A stretch of 33,016 nucleotides of DNA. It comes from Nitrospinaceae bacterium. Its GTDB lineage: Bacteria > Nitrospinota > Nitrospinia > Nitrospinales > VA-1. This document shows positions 24,138 to 30,982 of the stretch, piece by piece. The notes under the pieces are model-generated. The model saw only the letters and a program-made list of their open reading frames with translations, made no database searches and had not been told where the DNA came from. The translations under genes and the position numbers were made by a program. The stretch is taken from NCBI GenBank assembly GCA_029261655.1, contig JAJDAY010000033.1, forward strand, positions 1 to 33,016, in the 5' to 3' direction. Numbering within the stretch: the first letter of the stretch is position 1; every line of letters begins with the position of its first letter.

Positions 24138-26048
24138 ATGTGTGGAATAGCCGGTTTACTCGATTTTAGCAACGGCAAACTGCCGGGATATGAAGATCAT
24201 TCCGGTAAAGTTCTGCGCGTTATGCTGGACCACCTGCGCCATCGTGGGCCCGACGACCGGGGTGAAGAGAAGTTTGAGGTCGAAAACGGCCCGCCGGTCT
24301 ATCTGGGTCATCAAAGACTTTCGATCATCGATCTCACCCAAATGGGCCATCAGCCCATGCCCAATGACTCCCGGACAATCTGGATTTCCACCAACAGCGA
24401 AATATATAATTTCAGGGAACTGAGAGCGGAACTGGTCGAAAAAAATTATGCATTTAGCTCCAGATCCGACACAGAAGTTTTACTCAAAGCCTACGAGGAA
24501 TGGGGAGTCGATTGCCTGCAAAAACTTCGCGGTATGTTTGCGTTCGCGATCTGGGATTCCCGAAAAAAGGTTCTTTTTCTGGCGAGAGATCGGCTCGGCA
24601 TAAAGCCACTCTATTATTTTTCAAGTGCCGATTGTTTTCTGTTTGCTTCTGAAGTCCGCGCCCTGGCCGCCACCGGAATTCCCGACACCTCCCTTTGCCC
24701 CACCGGGCTGTTTCATTTTTTGTCTTTCGGGAGTCTGTCCGCCCCCGACACTCTTTTTGAATCCATCAAGGAACTTTTGCCCGGCCATTACCTTCTGGTC
24801 CAGCAGGAATCGATTCAGACAATCAAATACTGGGACGCTCTTGCCTCTCCTGAAACTCCGGCAGGCTCACTGGATGATTCACTCAAAAATACTTTGGAGG
24901 AATCGGTCACACTCAGGCAGATCAGCGATGTTACTTTGGGTGCTTTTCTAAGCGGCGGCACAGATTCCAGCGCTTTGGTTTCTCTCATGCATCAGGAGTC
25001 CGATTCTCCCGTGGACACACTTTCCGTGGTCTTTAAGGAACCCGATTATAACGAATCCGCTTTTTCAGAAAGGGTCGCCAAGCAAATGGGAACCCGCCAT
25101 CGCACTCTGGAACTCGAAGAACCCGACCTCGTCAGCACCCTTCCTGATGCGATTTCTGCAATGGATCAACCCACGGTGGACGGAATCAACACCTATCTAA
25201 TTTCAAAAAGCGCCCGTGAGGCAGGCTGGAAGGTCGCCCTTTCCGGGATAGGGGGGGATGAACTTTTTGGCGGCTATGACACGTTTTCTCTGACACCTAA
25301 AATATCAGCTTTTGAAAAATTTTTGAGCGCCCTTCCCCGGTCCTGGCTTCCTTTTTTAGGCAGTTGTTTGAAGCGATTACTGCCTTTATCCGACCGCAAC
25401 AGCAAACTGGCACATCTTGTTTGCGGGCAAAAATCCGGCAGTCACAGTTATTTTTTGATGCGGGCGTTATTCCCAGAAGACCGGGTGCGGGACTTGTTCC
25501 GGGATAAAAACAGCTTCCGCCGTGAAAACCTGAAGCATCTGAAAAACACCCAACAGCAGGTCGGCTCCATAAGTGCGCTCCATCCCCTCAAACAGATTTC
25601 TTATCTTGAACTGACGCATTACCTGTCAAACACCCTTTTGCGGGATGTCGACATGATGAGCATGGCGCACGGCCTTGAAATTCGCGTGCCGTTTCTCGAC
25701 CACCGGCTGGTTGAACTGATGTCTTCCTTTCCCCCTGAAAAACAGTTTGCCAGGCCGCCTAAAAAATCCTTGCTGGTGAATTCTCTTCCGAACCCCCTGC
25801 CGCCGGAAATAGTGCATCGAAAAAAAATGGGCTTCACCCTGCCATTTGAACACTGGATGCGAAATGAATTGCGGGAGGAGGTGGAATCAGTATTGCTGGG
25901 GCAGGTTCCTCCCTTATCTGACTTTATAGATGAGGCGGAGGTCCAGAAAGTGTGGGTGGATTTTTTGGCCCGGCGGGTTTCCTGGTCGCGGCCCTGGGCT
26001 CTTTATGTATTAAAAAAATGGCTTAAAACCAACCATCCCCGCAATTGA
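24138..26048 (+). CDS. asnB: Asparagine synthetase (glutamine-hydrolysing)
   Basis: A 636-residue AsnB. The class II glutamine amidotransferase domain begins with MCGIAG, so Cys2 becomes the N-terminal nucleophile; HRGPDDRG and LGHQRLSIIDL follow. The synthetase domain has the PP-loop SGGTDSS (near residue 272), DQPTVDGINTYLISK and the SGIGGDELFGGYDTF pyrophosphate-binding region. It makes asparagine from aspartate, glutamine and ATP. The length matches the long bacterial family that also includes polysaccharide- or lipid-modifying amidotransferases, so a cell-surface role is possible, although there are no glycan genes nearby. No clear ribosome site precedes the ATG. A strong hairpin overlaps its stop codon. 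Confidence 0.93.
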   Translation: MCGIAGLLDFSNGKLPGYEDHSGKVLRVMLDHLRHRGPDDRGEEKFEVENGPPVYLGHQRLSIIDLTQMGHQPMPNDSRTIWISTNSEIYNFRELRAELVEKNYAFSSRSDTEVLLKAYEEWGVDCLQKLRGMFAFAIWDSRKKVLFLARDRLGIKPLYYFSSADCFLFASEVRALAATGIPDTSLCPTGLFHFLSFGSLSAPDTLFESIKELLPGHYLLVQQESIQTIKYWDALASPETPAGSLDDSLKNTLEESVTLRQISDVTLGAFLSGGTDSSALVSLMHQESDSPVDTLSVVFKEPDYNESAFSERVAKQMGTRHRTLELEEPDLVSTLPDAISAMDQPTVDGINTYLISKSAREAGWKVALSGIGGDELFGGYDTFSLTPKISAFEKFLSALPRSWLPFLGSCLKRLLPLSDRNSKLAHLVCGQKSGSHSYFLMRALFPEDRVRDLFRDKNSFRRENLKHLKNTQQQVGSISALHPLKQISYLELTHYLSNTLLRDVDMMSMAHGLEIRVPFLDHRLVELMSSFPPEKQFARPPKKSLLVNSLPNPLPPEIVHRKKMGFTLPFEHWMRNELREEVESVLLGQVPPLSDFIDEAEVQKVWVDFLARRVSWSRPWALYVLKKWLKTNHPRN

Positions 26049-26069
26049 CTGTTACGATTGCGGGGATGG
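26033..26069. terminator. Strong hairpin between convergent asnB and zinc-ribbon genes
   Basis: Thirteen perfect pairs, CCATCCCCGCAAT (26033-26045) with ATTGCGGGGATGG (26057-26069), with an 11-base loop. The stem includes the last asnB codons and the stop lies in the loop. On the plus strand no T run follows; on the minus strand TTGGTTTT follows, so it may end the zinc-ribbon transcript better than that of asnB. Confidence 0.65.
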
Positions 26070-26147
26070 AAAGAGAACTATCAAACCTCTGCAGGACCAG
26101 ACCTCAGTCAGCCTTAATTTAACTGAACATTCGTACGGCGTTCGGCC

Positions 26148-26366
26148 TCACGCAGGCTCGTGCTGGGGAACATGCGAGCAGTTTGCGCATTGGTGGCTCA
26201 ATTCACGTCCGCACATGATGCAGGTCTCCATCTCCCCGCTTGGCCGGATGGCCCCTCCGCAATGGTTGCAACGGTTGACGGGGGCGGGAACGGTTTTTCG
26301 GGGCTTGAGTAACTGGTTGCGTCTGTTATTTATCAATAATTTACTTCTGGAAATATTCACGTACAT
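26148..26366 (-). CDS. Small zinc-ribbon protein
   Basis: A 72-residue protein with a basic N-terminus (SRSKLLINNRRNQLLKPRK) and a cysteine-rich C-terminal half. The CxxC knuckles are Cys33/Cys36, Cys49/Cys52 and Cys60/Cys63, of which the first two pairs look like a zinc ribbon (CNHCG, CIMCG). The good ribosome site GAGAGG lies seven bases before the ATG on the minus strand, which supports a real gene. It stands alone, converging on asnB. The basic tail suggests nucleic-acid or ribosome binding; I do not recognise the family. Confidence 0.72.
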   Translation of the reverse strand: MYVNISRSKLLINNRRNQLLKPRKTVPAPVNRCNHCGGAIRPSGEMETCIMCGRELSHQCANCSHVPQHEPA

Positions 26367-26428
26367 TTAGCACCTCTCTTTATATATCCAAACTACTGTC
26401 TCAATAGCTGGGGAAATAACTTAAATTC

Positions 26429-26453
26429 AAAAAAAAGCCTTTCATTGCTTTTT
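26429..26453 (-). terminator. Terminator of the DJ-1 family gene
   Basis: AAAAAGC (26432-26438) and GCTTTTT (26447-26453) form a 7-base stem with an 8-base loop. On the minus strand it runs into eight Ts (26436-26429). It lies about 120 bases downstream of the DJ-1 gene, and the nearly symmetric A/T runs may let it work in both directions. Confidence 0.65.
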
Positions 26454-26574
26454 CTAATGCGTATGATGTTGCAAAGTTTAAAAAGTTTTAAAATTTATTA
26501 AATTTTTTTCGGAATTTCAAAATAAGGCGGGACAGGAGTCCGGGGATGGGGAAAGGTTTTGTTGAAAGTGGACC

Positions 26575-27123
26575 TTATAGTTTTGCCATGACGCCCTTAT
26601 TGACGGTTTCCATGCGGGCGGTATCATACAAAATTTCAACAAGTTTCATGGCAAATTCCATTGCGGTTCCAGGGCTTCGGCTGGTGATGAAATTCCCGTC
26701 CACCACGACCCGGTTTTCGGAGTACGGAACGCCTTTGAGCTGATCTTTGACCGACGGATGGCTGGTGATTTTTGTATTTTGAAGCAACCCTGCGGACAGC
26801 AAAACCACTGGAGCGGCACAAATGGCGGCAATTTTTTTGTTGCCCCGGTCCATCTTTAATAAAATTTCCTTGACCTTTTCATCTTTCTCCAAGTTGGAGG
26901 TTCCGGGCTGTCCCCCCGGCAGGACCACCATATCGAAACCATCGGTATCCACCTCTTTCAAATGGCTGTCCGCCACGAGATTGATTCCCCGTGAACCCTC
27001 CGTGACGCCGCCTTCGGTTCCCGCAATCGTCACACGGGCTCCCGCCCGGCGCAGGATGTCCACCACGGTGACCGTTTCAATTTCTTCAAATCCTGGAGCT
27101 AAAATCACCAATACTTTTTTCAT
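26575..27123 (-). CDS. DJ-1/PfpI family protein (YajL/ThiJ-like)
   Basis: A 182-residue protein of the DJ-1/PfpI superfamily. It opens with MKKVLVILAPGFEEIETVTV, holding the conserved Glu14 next to the nucleophile elbow. AAICAAPVVLLSAGLL carries the reactive Cys102, and the GGQPGTSNL and TSRSPGTAMEFAM segments match the family. Relatives are oxidative-stress chaperones or glyoxalase/deglycase-like enzymes; the exact activity is debated in the literature. The frame extends three codons upstream to a GTG (27132), but the ATG matches the family start. It diverges from ubiE, with a hairpin-rich stretch of about 150 bases between them. Confidence 0.9.
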   Translation of the reverse strand: MKKVLVILAPGFEEIETVTVVDILRRAGARVTIAGTEGGVTEGSRGINLVADSHLKEVDTDGFDMVVLPGGQPGTSNLEKDEKVKEILLKMDRGNKKIAAICAAPVVLLSAGLLQNTKITSHPSVKDQLKGVPYSENRVVVDGNFITSRSPGTAMEFAMKLVEILYDTARMETVNKGVMAKL

Positions 27124-27153
27124 ATAACGCACCGCGGGTTCCGTTTGGGGATG

Positions 27154-27202
27154 GACCTCGTTCGAGGGTCTTCGATGAATCGCCGGGTTCCCGATAACCC
27201 GG
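27154..27202. repeat. Two hairpins between the DJ-1 gene and ubiE
   Basis: GACCTCG (27154-27160) pairs with CGAGGGTC (27163-27170) with one bulge. CCGGGTT (27183-27189) pairs exactly with AACCCGG (27196-27202). Both lie upstream of the two divergent genes, so they are not terminators for either. They may shape the leader of the DJ-1 transcript or bind a regulator. Confidence 0.45.
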
Positions 27203-27237
27203 AGTTTTCGGGCGGACTAAAAATAACATAATCCGGC

Positions 27238-27266
27238 TTGTTAAGCATTTTTTCAAATGATAAAAT
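27238..27266 (+). promoter_or_regulatory. Predicted sigma-70 promoter of ubiE
   Basis: TTGTTA (27238-27243) and TAAAAT (27261-27266) are 17 bases apart. The expected start near 27273 leaves about 36 bases before the ATG at 27309. Confidence 0.55.
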
Positions 27267-27308
27267 TTTTAAGTGAACGGTGCAATTTTAAAACCGGAAA
27301 AGAGCGCG

Positions 27309-28034
27309 ATGCTGACTTTGGAACGAAGCCCCGAATTCCCCCGGCAAATTCAAAAAATGTTTGGGGCGGTGGCGTCAAAATATGATTTTCTCAATCGAAT
27401 GCTCAGTGCCGGTCGAGATCAATATTGGAGAAAGGCCGCAGTCGATCTTCTTTCCCCGAAAAAAGGAGAACGTTTTCTGGATGTTGCCACAGGAACCGCC
27501 GACATCGCTTTGGAAATTGCCGCCAGACATCCTTCTTCACTCAAAGTCATGGGGGTTGATTTTAGCGGACCCATGTTGAAACTCGGTCAAAAAAAGATCG
27601 CCGAACAACAGCGGGAACAAACCATCACTCTGCAAAAGGGGTGCGCCGAGTCTTTACCCTTTGCCGGCGAAAGTTTTCATGGTGCTATCTCGGCTTTTGG
27701 CTTGCGCAATTTTTCCGACACTCAACGTGCCCTCAAAGAAATGCACCGCGTTTTAAAACCTGACGGGAATCTCGTGATTCTCGAGTTTTCACATCCACCC
27801 AATCCGGTTCTTGGATGGATATACCTGTTTTATTTTCACTTTTTATTGCCTCAGGTGGGAAAATTATTTTCACGTCATGATACCGCTTACAGTTATCTTC
27901 CCCAATCGGTGGCAAAATTTCCCATGCGGGATGAGTTGACGCTTCTTCTGAATCAATCGGGGTTTCAGTGCGCAACTTATCAGGATCTCACTTTCGGAAT
28001 CGTCACCTTATACCATGGAATAAAAAATGGCTGA
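27309..28034 (+). CDS. ubiE: Demethylmenaquinone/ubiquinone methyltransferase
   Basis: A 241-residue C-methyltransferase of the UbiE/MenG family, the last or near-last step of menaquinone (or ubiquinone) synthesis, acting at the membrane face. Marks are MFGAVASKYDFLNRMLSAGRD with W and R following, motif I FLDVATGTADIA, and the family patterns ISAFGLRNFSDTQRALKEM and LVILEFSHPPNPVLG. The ATG at 27309 has GGAAAAGAG upstream; the GTG at 27273 would sit at the predicted transcript start. The quinone type cannot be read from the sequence. The protease gene starts 8 bases inside its end. Confidence 0.92.
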   Translation: MLTLERSPEFPRQIQKMFGAVASKYDFLNRMLSAGRDQYWRKAAVDLLSPKKGERFLDVATGTADIALEIAARHPSSLKVMGVDFSGPMLKLGQKKIAEQQREQTITLQKGCAESLPFAGESFHGAISAFGLRNFSDTQRALKEMHRVLKPDGNLVILEFSHPPNPVLGWIYLFYFHFLLPQVGKLFSRHDTAYSYLPQSVAKFPMRDELTLLLNQSGFQCATYQDLTFGIVTLYHGIKNG

Positions 28035-29205
28035 GCCGCGCCGGAACAATTTATTTCCCTTGAAAGCAATGGTGGTGCTAGGGCTGATTTTTATCGGAAC
28101 GGAATTCTTTCTCGATCGGTTTCAAATTTTCGATGTTTCTCTGCCAATTTTTGAAGACGGCAATGAATTCGCGCATCGACAGGACTATCAAGATATTCTT
28201 CAATTGCAAAACGCTTTTATCCGTAATGCCAAAAACATCAAACCCACGGTCGTCAGTATCAATAAAATACTGGACGACTTTGAACCGGCCGTCTGGCCCG
28301 ACTCCCCTTCCCACCCTTCCCGACCCTGGTATTTTTCTTTTAAAGAATGGATGGCCAAATCTATTTCCAAAACCAGGTACCGCATAGAGAATGTGGGTTC
28401 GGGGGTCATTCTAAATTCAAAGGGATACGTCCTGACCAACCACCATGTCATTAAAGATATTCCACGAATTATGGTCCGAATGTCCGGTGGGAAAGATCAT
28501 TTTGCCGATGTGGTCGGGTTCGACCCGTTGACCGACCTCGCGGTGTTAAAATTTTCAACCTTCAGCAGGATACCCTACCCCGAATTCGCCGAATCCCAAC
28601 ATATGGGCGTGGGAGATTGGGTGATGGCCATTGGCAACCCCTATGGCCTGGAGGGCACGGTCACGGTAGGCGTGGTTAGCGGCAAAGGCAGAACGGACCT
28701 TGGAATCACAACCTATGAAAACTTTATTCAAACCGACGCGTCCATAAATCCAGGCAACAGCGGCGGTCCTTTGATTAATCTGGCAGGAGAAGTGGTCGGC
28801 ATCAACACCGCAGTGGCGGAGATTGGTTCGGGCGTCGGGTTTGCGATTCCCATAGAAACCGCCCTTCATGTCGCCACACAGCTTATAGAAGACGGTGAGG
28901 TCAAACGGGGTTGGCTTGGGGTCGGCATTCAATCTTTAACGCCTGAACTGGCATCTACATTCGATCTGGCTCACTTAAAAAATGGCGTCCTCGTCAACAG
29001 CGTCGACAAAAAGACCCCGGCAGAAACTGGCGGCATGCAAAGAGGGGATATCATTATCCAGTTCGATGGGATGGAAGTTCCGGGCTCAAAGAAATTTCAA
29101 GAAATGGTTGCCGACACCAAAATTGGAAAAGTGGTGACCGTCAAAGTCATTCGCAACGGAGCCGAAAAAAACCTGGAAATAAAAATTGGCCGGCTTTCCT
29201 TCTAG
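28027..29205 (+). CDS. Membrane-anchored trypsin-like protease with one PDZ domain (DegS/HtrA type)
   Basis: A 392-residue HtrA-family serine protease. A transmembrane anchor lies near residues 11-29 (PLKAMVVLGLIFIGTEFFL), then a variable linker and the protease domain with the triad His140 (LTNHHV), Asp170 (DPLTDLAVL) and Ser245 (NPGNSGGPL). One PDZ domain follows (about 295-390, GWLGVGIQSLTPELA, PAETGGMQRGDIIIQFDG). One anchor and one PDZ resemble DegS, the sensor protease of envelope stress, rather than the soluble two-PDZ DegP. It is probably periplasm-facing. It overlaps ubiE by 8 bases, so the two are likely co-expressed. Confidence 0.93.
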   Translation: MAEPRRNNLFPLKAMVVLGLIFIGTEFFLDRFQIFDVSLPIFEDGNEFAHRQDYQDILQLQNAFIRNAKNIKPTVVSINKILDDFEPAVWPDSPSHPSRPWYFSFKEWMAKSISKTRYRIENVGSGVILNSKGYVLTNHHVIKDIPRIMVRMSGGKDHFADVVGFDPLTDLAVLKFSTFSRIPYPEFAESQHMGVGDWVMAIGNPYGLEGTVTVGVVSGKGRTDLGITTYENFIQTDASINPGNSGGPLINLAGEVVGINTAVAEIGSGVGFAIPIETALHVATQLIEDGEVKRGWLGVGIQSLTPELASTFDLAHLKNGVLVNSVDKKTPAETGGMQRGDIIIQFDGMEVPGSKKFQEMVADTKIGKVVTVKVIRNGAEKNLEIKIGRLSF

Positions 29206-29217
29206 CGCCGTACGCCC

Positions 29218-29427
29218 CTACCCCTCTACCTCGTATCCCGCCTCTACAATGTTCTCGATAATGCTTTTCAGATCCGTCTGGGCGTCGTCGAAATCCACAG
29301 AAACTTCCTTTTTCTCCAGATCCACATCCACTTGACTGACTCCGCCCGCGTCCGCAACGGCTTTTTTTACCGTTTGCACACAGTGATCGCAAGTCATCCC
29401 CAGTACCCTAATTGTCTCGCTCTTCAT
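29218..29427 (-). CDS. Heavy-metal-associated (CopZ-like) protein
   Basis: A 69-residue single HMA domain. The metal-binding motif MTCDHC gives Cys13 and Cys16 in LGMTCDHCVQTVKKAV, and the typical betalphabeta pattern with VSQVDVDLEKKEVSVDFD follows to the end. Such proteins carry Cu(I) or other soft metals to P-type ATPases. GGGGAGA upstream of the ATG is a good ribosome site. No copper ATPase is in the window, so its partner must lie elsewhere. It converges on the protease gene, with 12 bases between stops. Confidence 0.93.
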   Translation of the reverse strand: MKSETIRVLGMTCDHCVQTVKKAVADAGGVSQVDVDLEKKEVSVDFDDAQTDLKSIIENIVEAGYEVEG

Positions 29428-29613
29428 TTCCGTTCTCCCCAGGATTATATTTCTGAAATTTGAAGTTTACCCCATTCCAGTCGTTAAACCGGCATCTTCC
29501 TCCCCCTCCCCCGCCTTTAAATTGCCAAATACTACCTGCAAAAATGCAATCCTCCCAGGAAAGAATACCCGTTGAAACCGTGGTTTCCCAGTGGATCTGG
29601 ATTCATTGGCAGG

Positions 29614-29630
29614 GTGACATTTTAAGTCAC
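29614..29630. promoter_or_regulatory. Possible enhancer-binding site
   Basis: GTGAC (29614-29618) and GTCAC (29626-29630) are inverse complements with a 7-base centre, about 130 bases upstream of the expected sigma-54 start. That is a usual distance for a bacterial enhancer-binding protein. Confidence 0.3.
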
Positions 29631-29724
29631 TTTGCCGCCGGAAATGTATGATATTTCAATATTAACCCTCCCTGTAATTCTATTGAGAAAATCATAAACC
29701 CTTATATCTTAGGTCTTTCTCGGT

Positions 29725-29740
29725 TTGGCACAAACCTTGC
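29725..29740 (+). promoter_or_regulatory. Predicted sigma-54 (-24/-12) promoter
   Basis: TTGGCAC (29725-29731), five bases, then TTGC (29737-29740). The GG and GC doublets are 12 bases apart, as required, and the match to the consensus TGGCAC-N5-TTGC is exact. The expected start near 29752 leaves about 32 bases to the ATG at 29784. Confidence 0.7.
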
Positions 29741-29783
29741 CTTATAACTTATTGAAATTCAATGATTAACTAGGAGGAAAGCC

Positions 29784-29990
29784 ATGTTTTACGAAGTGAG
29801 AATAATGAATCCGGACGGATCCCTTAAAAAGATAGTCAGTTCGAAGGATTTAAAAACGACGCATTGGGATAACTTCAAAAAAGCCGAAGAGTCTTTATCT
29901 CTGCAGAATTCAGACCGGCCCAAAGTTCCCAAATGGGTGAAAGAAACTCTGGACGTCCAATTTGTTGAGTTTTCGGATTCCAACTATTAG
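29784..29990 (+). CDS. Small protein of unknown function under a sigma-54-type promoter
   Basis: A 68-residue soluble protein that I do not recognise. It begins MFYEVRIMNPDGSLKKIVSS and has a central HWDNFKKAEESLSLQN helix, a lysine/proline stretch (RPKVPKWVKETLDV) and an acidic end. A very good ribosome site (AGGAGG, 29772-29777) supports expression. There is no signal peptide or membrane segment. The preceding promoter suggests it responds to a sigma-54 activator (nitrogen, stress or other signals); the role itself cannot be inferred. Confidence 0.82.
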   Translation: MFYEVRIMNPDGSLKKIVSSKDLKTTHWDNFKKAEESLSLQNSDRPKVPKWVKETLDVQFVEFSDSNY

Positions 29991-30368
29991 GATCGTTGGC
30001 CGTCATTTGAATAGCCAGGTTCCGGAGTCAGTGGGTTCCTGCCTTGCGCACACCTATTGAAAACTCCTATATCCTAATACAAGGAGCGGGCAGTATCACC
30101 TCTCACGATTGAGCGCTCCTCTTCCGGAATTTGTAAAGCCCATAGTGGAGCCTTGAAAAAGGACCCAAATGGGAAAACTTCTTTAAGTTCAGATTCCTCT
30201 AAACAACTCCTGATAACTCCCACCGTCGTTCATCCCTTTTCAAAACCCAATTTCCCTAGACACTATTTTTATACACTTCTCTCGTCCTTCAGGCTCGACA
30301 CAAGTCCAAGGTGAAAAAAAAACCAAGAATATAGATTTTTCGAGTCGTAAGAATTTAATTCGATGAAG

Positions 30369-30420
30369 AAAAAATGAGACCCCCTTGTGAGGCGGGGGAG
30401 TCCATCCTCACAAGGGGGTC
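30369..30420 (-). terminator. Very strong hairpin acting as minus-strand terminator
   Basis: Fifteen perfect pairs: GACCCCCTTGTGAGG (30378-30392) and CCTCACAAGGGGGTC (30406-30420) around a 13-base loop. On the minus strand it is followed by UCA and six Us (30374-30369). The loop carries GGGGGAGTC, nearly a copy of the right arm end, so an alternative pairing with the left arm is possible. Confidence 0.65.
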
Positions 30421-30443
30421 AGCTAACGGGAGGTAACTCATTG
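30369..30443 (-). ncRNA. Candidate 75-nt small RNA with an anti-Shine-Dalgarno stretch
   Basis: A promoter-like sequence (30478-30450, minus) is followed by a short leader and a terminator-type hairpin, predicting an RNA of about 75 bases. The leader contains CCUCCC (complement of GGGAGG at 30428-30433), which can pair with ribosome sites. No minus-strand protein gene precedes the terminator nearby, which argues for an independent short transcript. A 28-codon frame exists but looks incidental. Confidence 0.45.
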
Positions 30444-30449
30444 TTTTTT

Positions 30450-30478
30450 ATAATACTATAATTTTATCCGAACCGCAA
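30450..30478 (-). promoter_or_regulatory. Predicted promoter of the minus-strand small RNA
   Basis: Read on the minus strand, TTGCGG (30478-30473) and TATTAT (30455-30450) are separated by 17 bases. The expected start is near 30443. Confidence 0.45.
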
Positions 30479-30655
30479 TACTTATAATTGGCGCATGTAA
30501 ATCTGTTGTTTTTCCATTAATTGTTGCAATTTTCACAAGGAATCGATTTATTCAGAGGCAAAGAACACCCCATTTTTTTAAATAAAACTCCCTCCTGAAC
30601 CGTGATTCTTCAAAGGTTTTAAATTTTATTCAATTCTTTTTCGAAAAAGCTCAAG

Positions 30656-30717
30656 AATCCCGCGATTCATCCGCAAATTTAAACATGAGTCAATCATGAA
30701 GACTGACTCGCGAGATT
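30656..30717 (+). repeat. Nested inverted repeats upstream of the FlgM unit
   Basis: AATCCCGCGA (30656-30665) can pair with TCGCGAGATT (30708-30717) at nine of ten positions, and inside it GAGTCA (30687-30692) pairs with TGACTC (30704-30709). The two stems share two bases, so they compete or form in turn. It lies about 80 bases upstream of the small ORF at 30800 and may be a structured leader or an operator. Confidence 0.4.
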
Positions 30718-30799
30718 GTTTTTTAAGCCATTATTTAATTTAAAAATTTTGGTAAAAAAGTCCCAATCTCCGAAATTGAAATTCAGGGAGGAATACATT

Positions 30800-30982
30800 A
30801 TGGCACCGTCCAATCACCACCCCTCACTCCATCCAGACAACAATTGTTTTTGTGAATCGCAATCCGCTTCCGGGAACCTTTTTTCGGGAAATAAGGATTT
30901 TGCAGCCCACAGTCTGCGCTATTCCTTGAAACCCTGTTTGTTTATAGGATCAAACATTCCGTTGCCCCTCGAACTATTATGA
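30800..30982 (+). CDS. Small ORF translationally coupled to the FlgM-like gene
   Basis: A 60-residue frame with a strong ribosome site (GGGAGGAA, 30786-30793) before its ATG. Its stop overlaps the next start codon (ATGA). The product begins MAPSNHHPSLHPDNNCFCES and is not recognised. It is His/Asn/Ser-rich, has three cysteines and ends in a hydrophobic SNIPLPLELL. There is no clear membrane segment. It may be a functional peptide or a leader whose translation sets the output of the FlgM-like gene. Confidence 0.6.
   Translation: MAPSNHHPSLHPDNNCFCESQSASGNLFSGNKDFAAHSLRYSLKPCLFIGSNIPLPLELL

Larger units (their letters stand above)
29428..29783. other. Intergenic region with a sigma-54-type promoter and upstream dyad
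   Basis: About 356 bases lie between the CopZ-like and the 68-residue genes. It holds a possible activator site (GTGAC and GTCAC, 29614-29630), the -24/-12 promoter (29725-29740) and a strong ribosome site AGGAGG before 29784. I see no convincing protein gene in it. Confidence 0.75.
29991..30799. other. Gene-poor region rich in inverted repeats
   Basis: About 0.8 kb with no open frame that I trust. It contains AGGAGCG (30082-30088) with CGCTCCT (30114-30120) as a long-loop hairpin, possibly the end of the 68-residue transcript. It also contains the 15-pair stem at 30378-30420 with a minus-strand promoter beside it, and a nested fold at 30656-30717. The remainder is AT-rich with no evident repeat array. 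Confidence 0.65.

Noticed and set aside
23938..24150. 70-codon frame before asnB
   Set aside because: It has no ribosome site and a composition unlike a folded protein, and it crosses the asnB start; treated as non-coding.
26490..26506. AT-only inverted repeat (AAAATTT and AAATTTT around ATT)
   Set aside because: Pure A/T arms of seven bases are expected by chance in such AT-rich sequence; the GC-containing stem at 26432-26453 is a better terminator.
27273..27308. In-frame GTG extending ubiE by 12 residues
   Set aside because: It coincides with the predicted transcript start and lacks a ribosome site; the ATG at 27309 has one.
29147..29392. Gly/Arg-rich minus-strand frame overlapping the CopZ-like gene
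   Set aside because: It is an out-of-frame shadow of the HMA gene and the protease end, with biased composition and no ribosome site.
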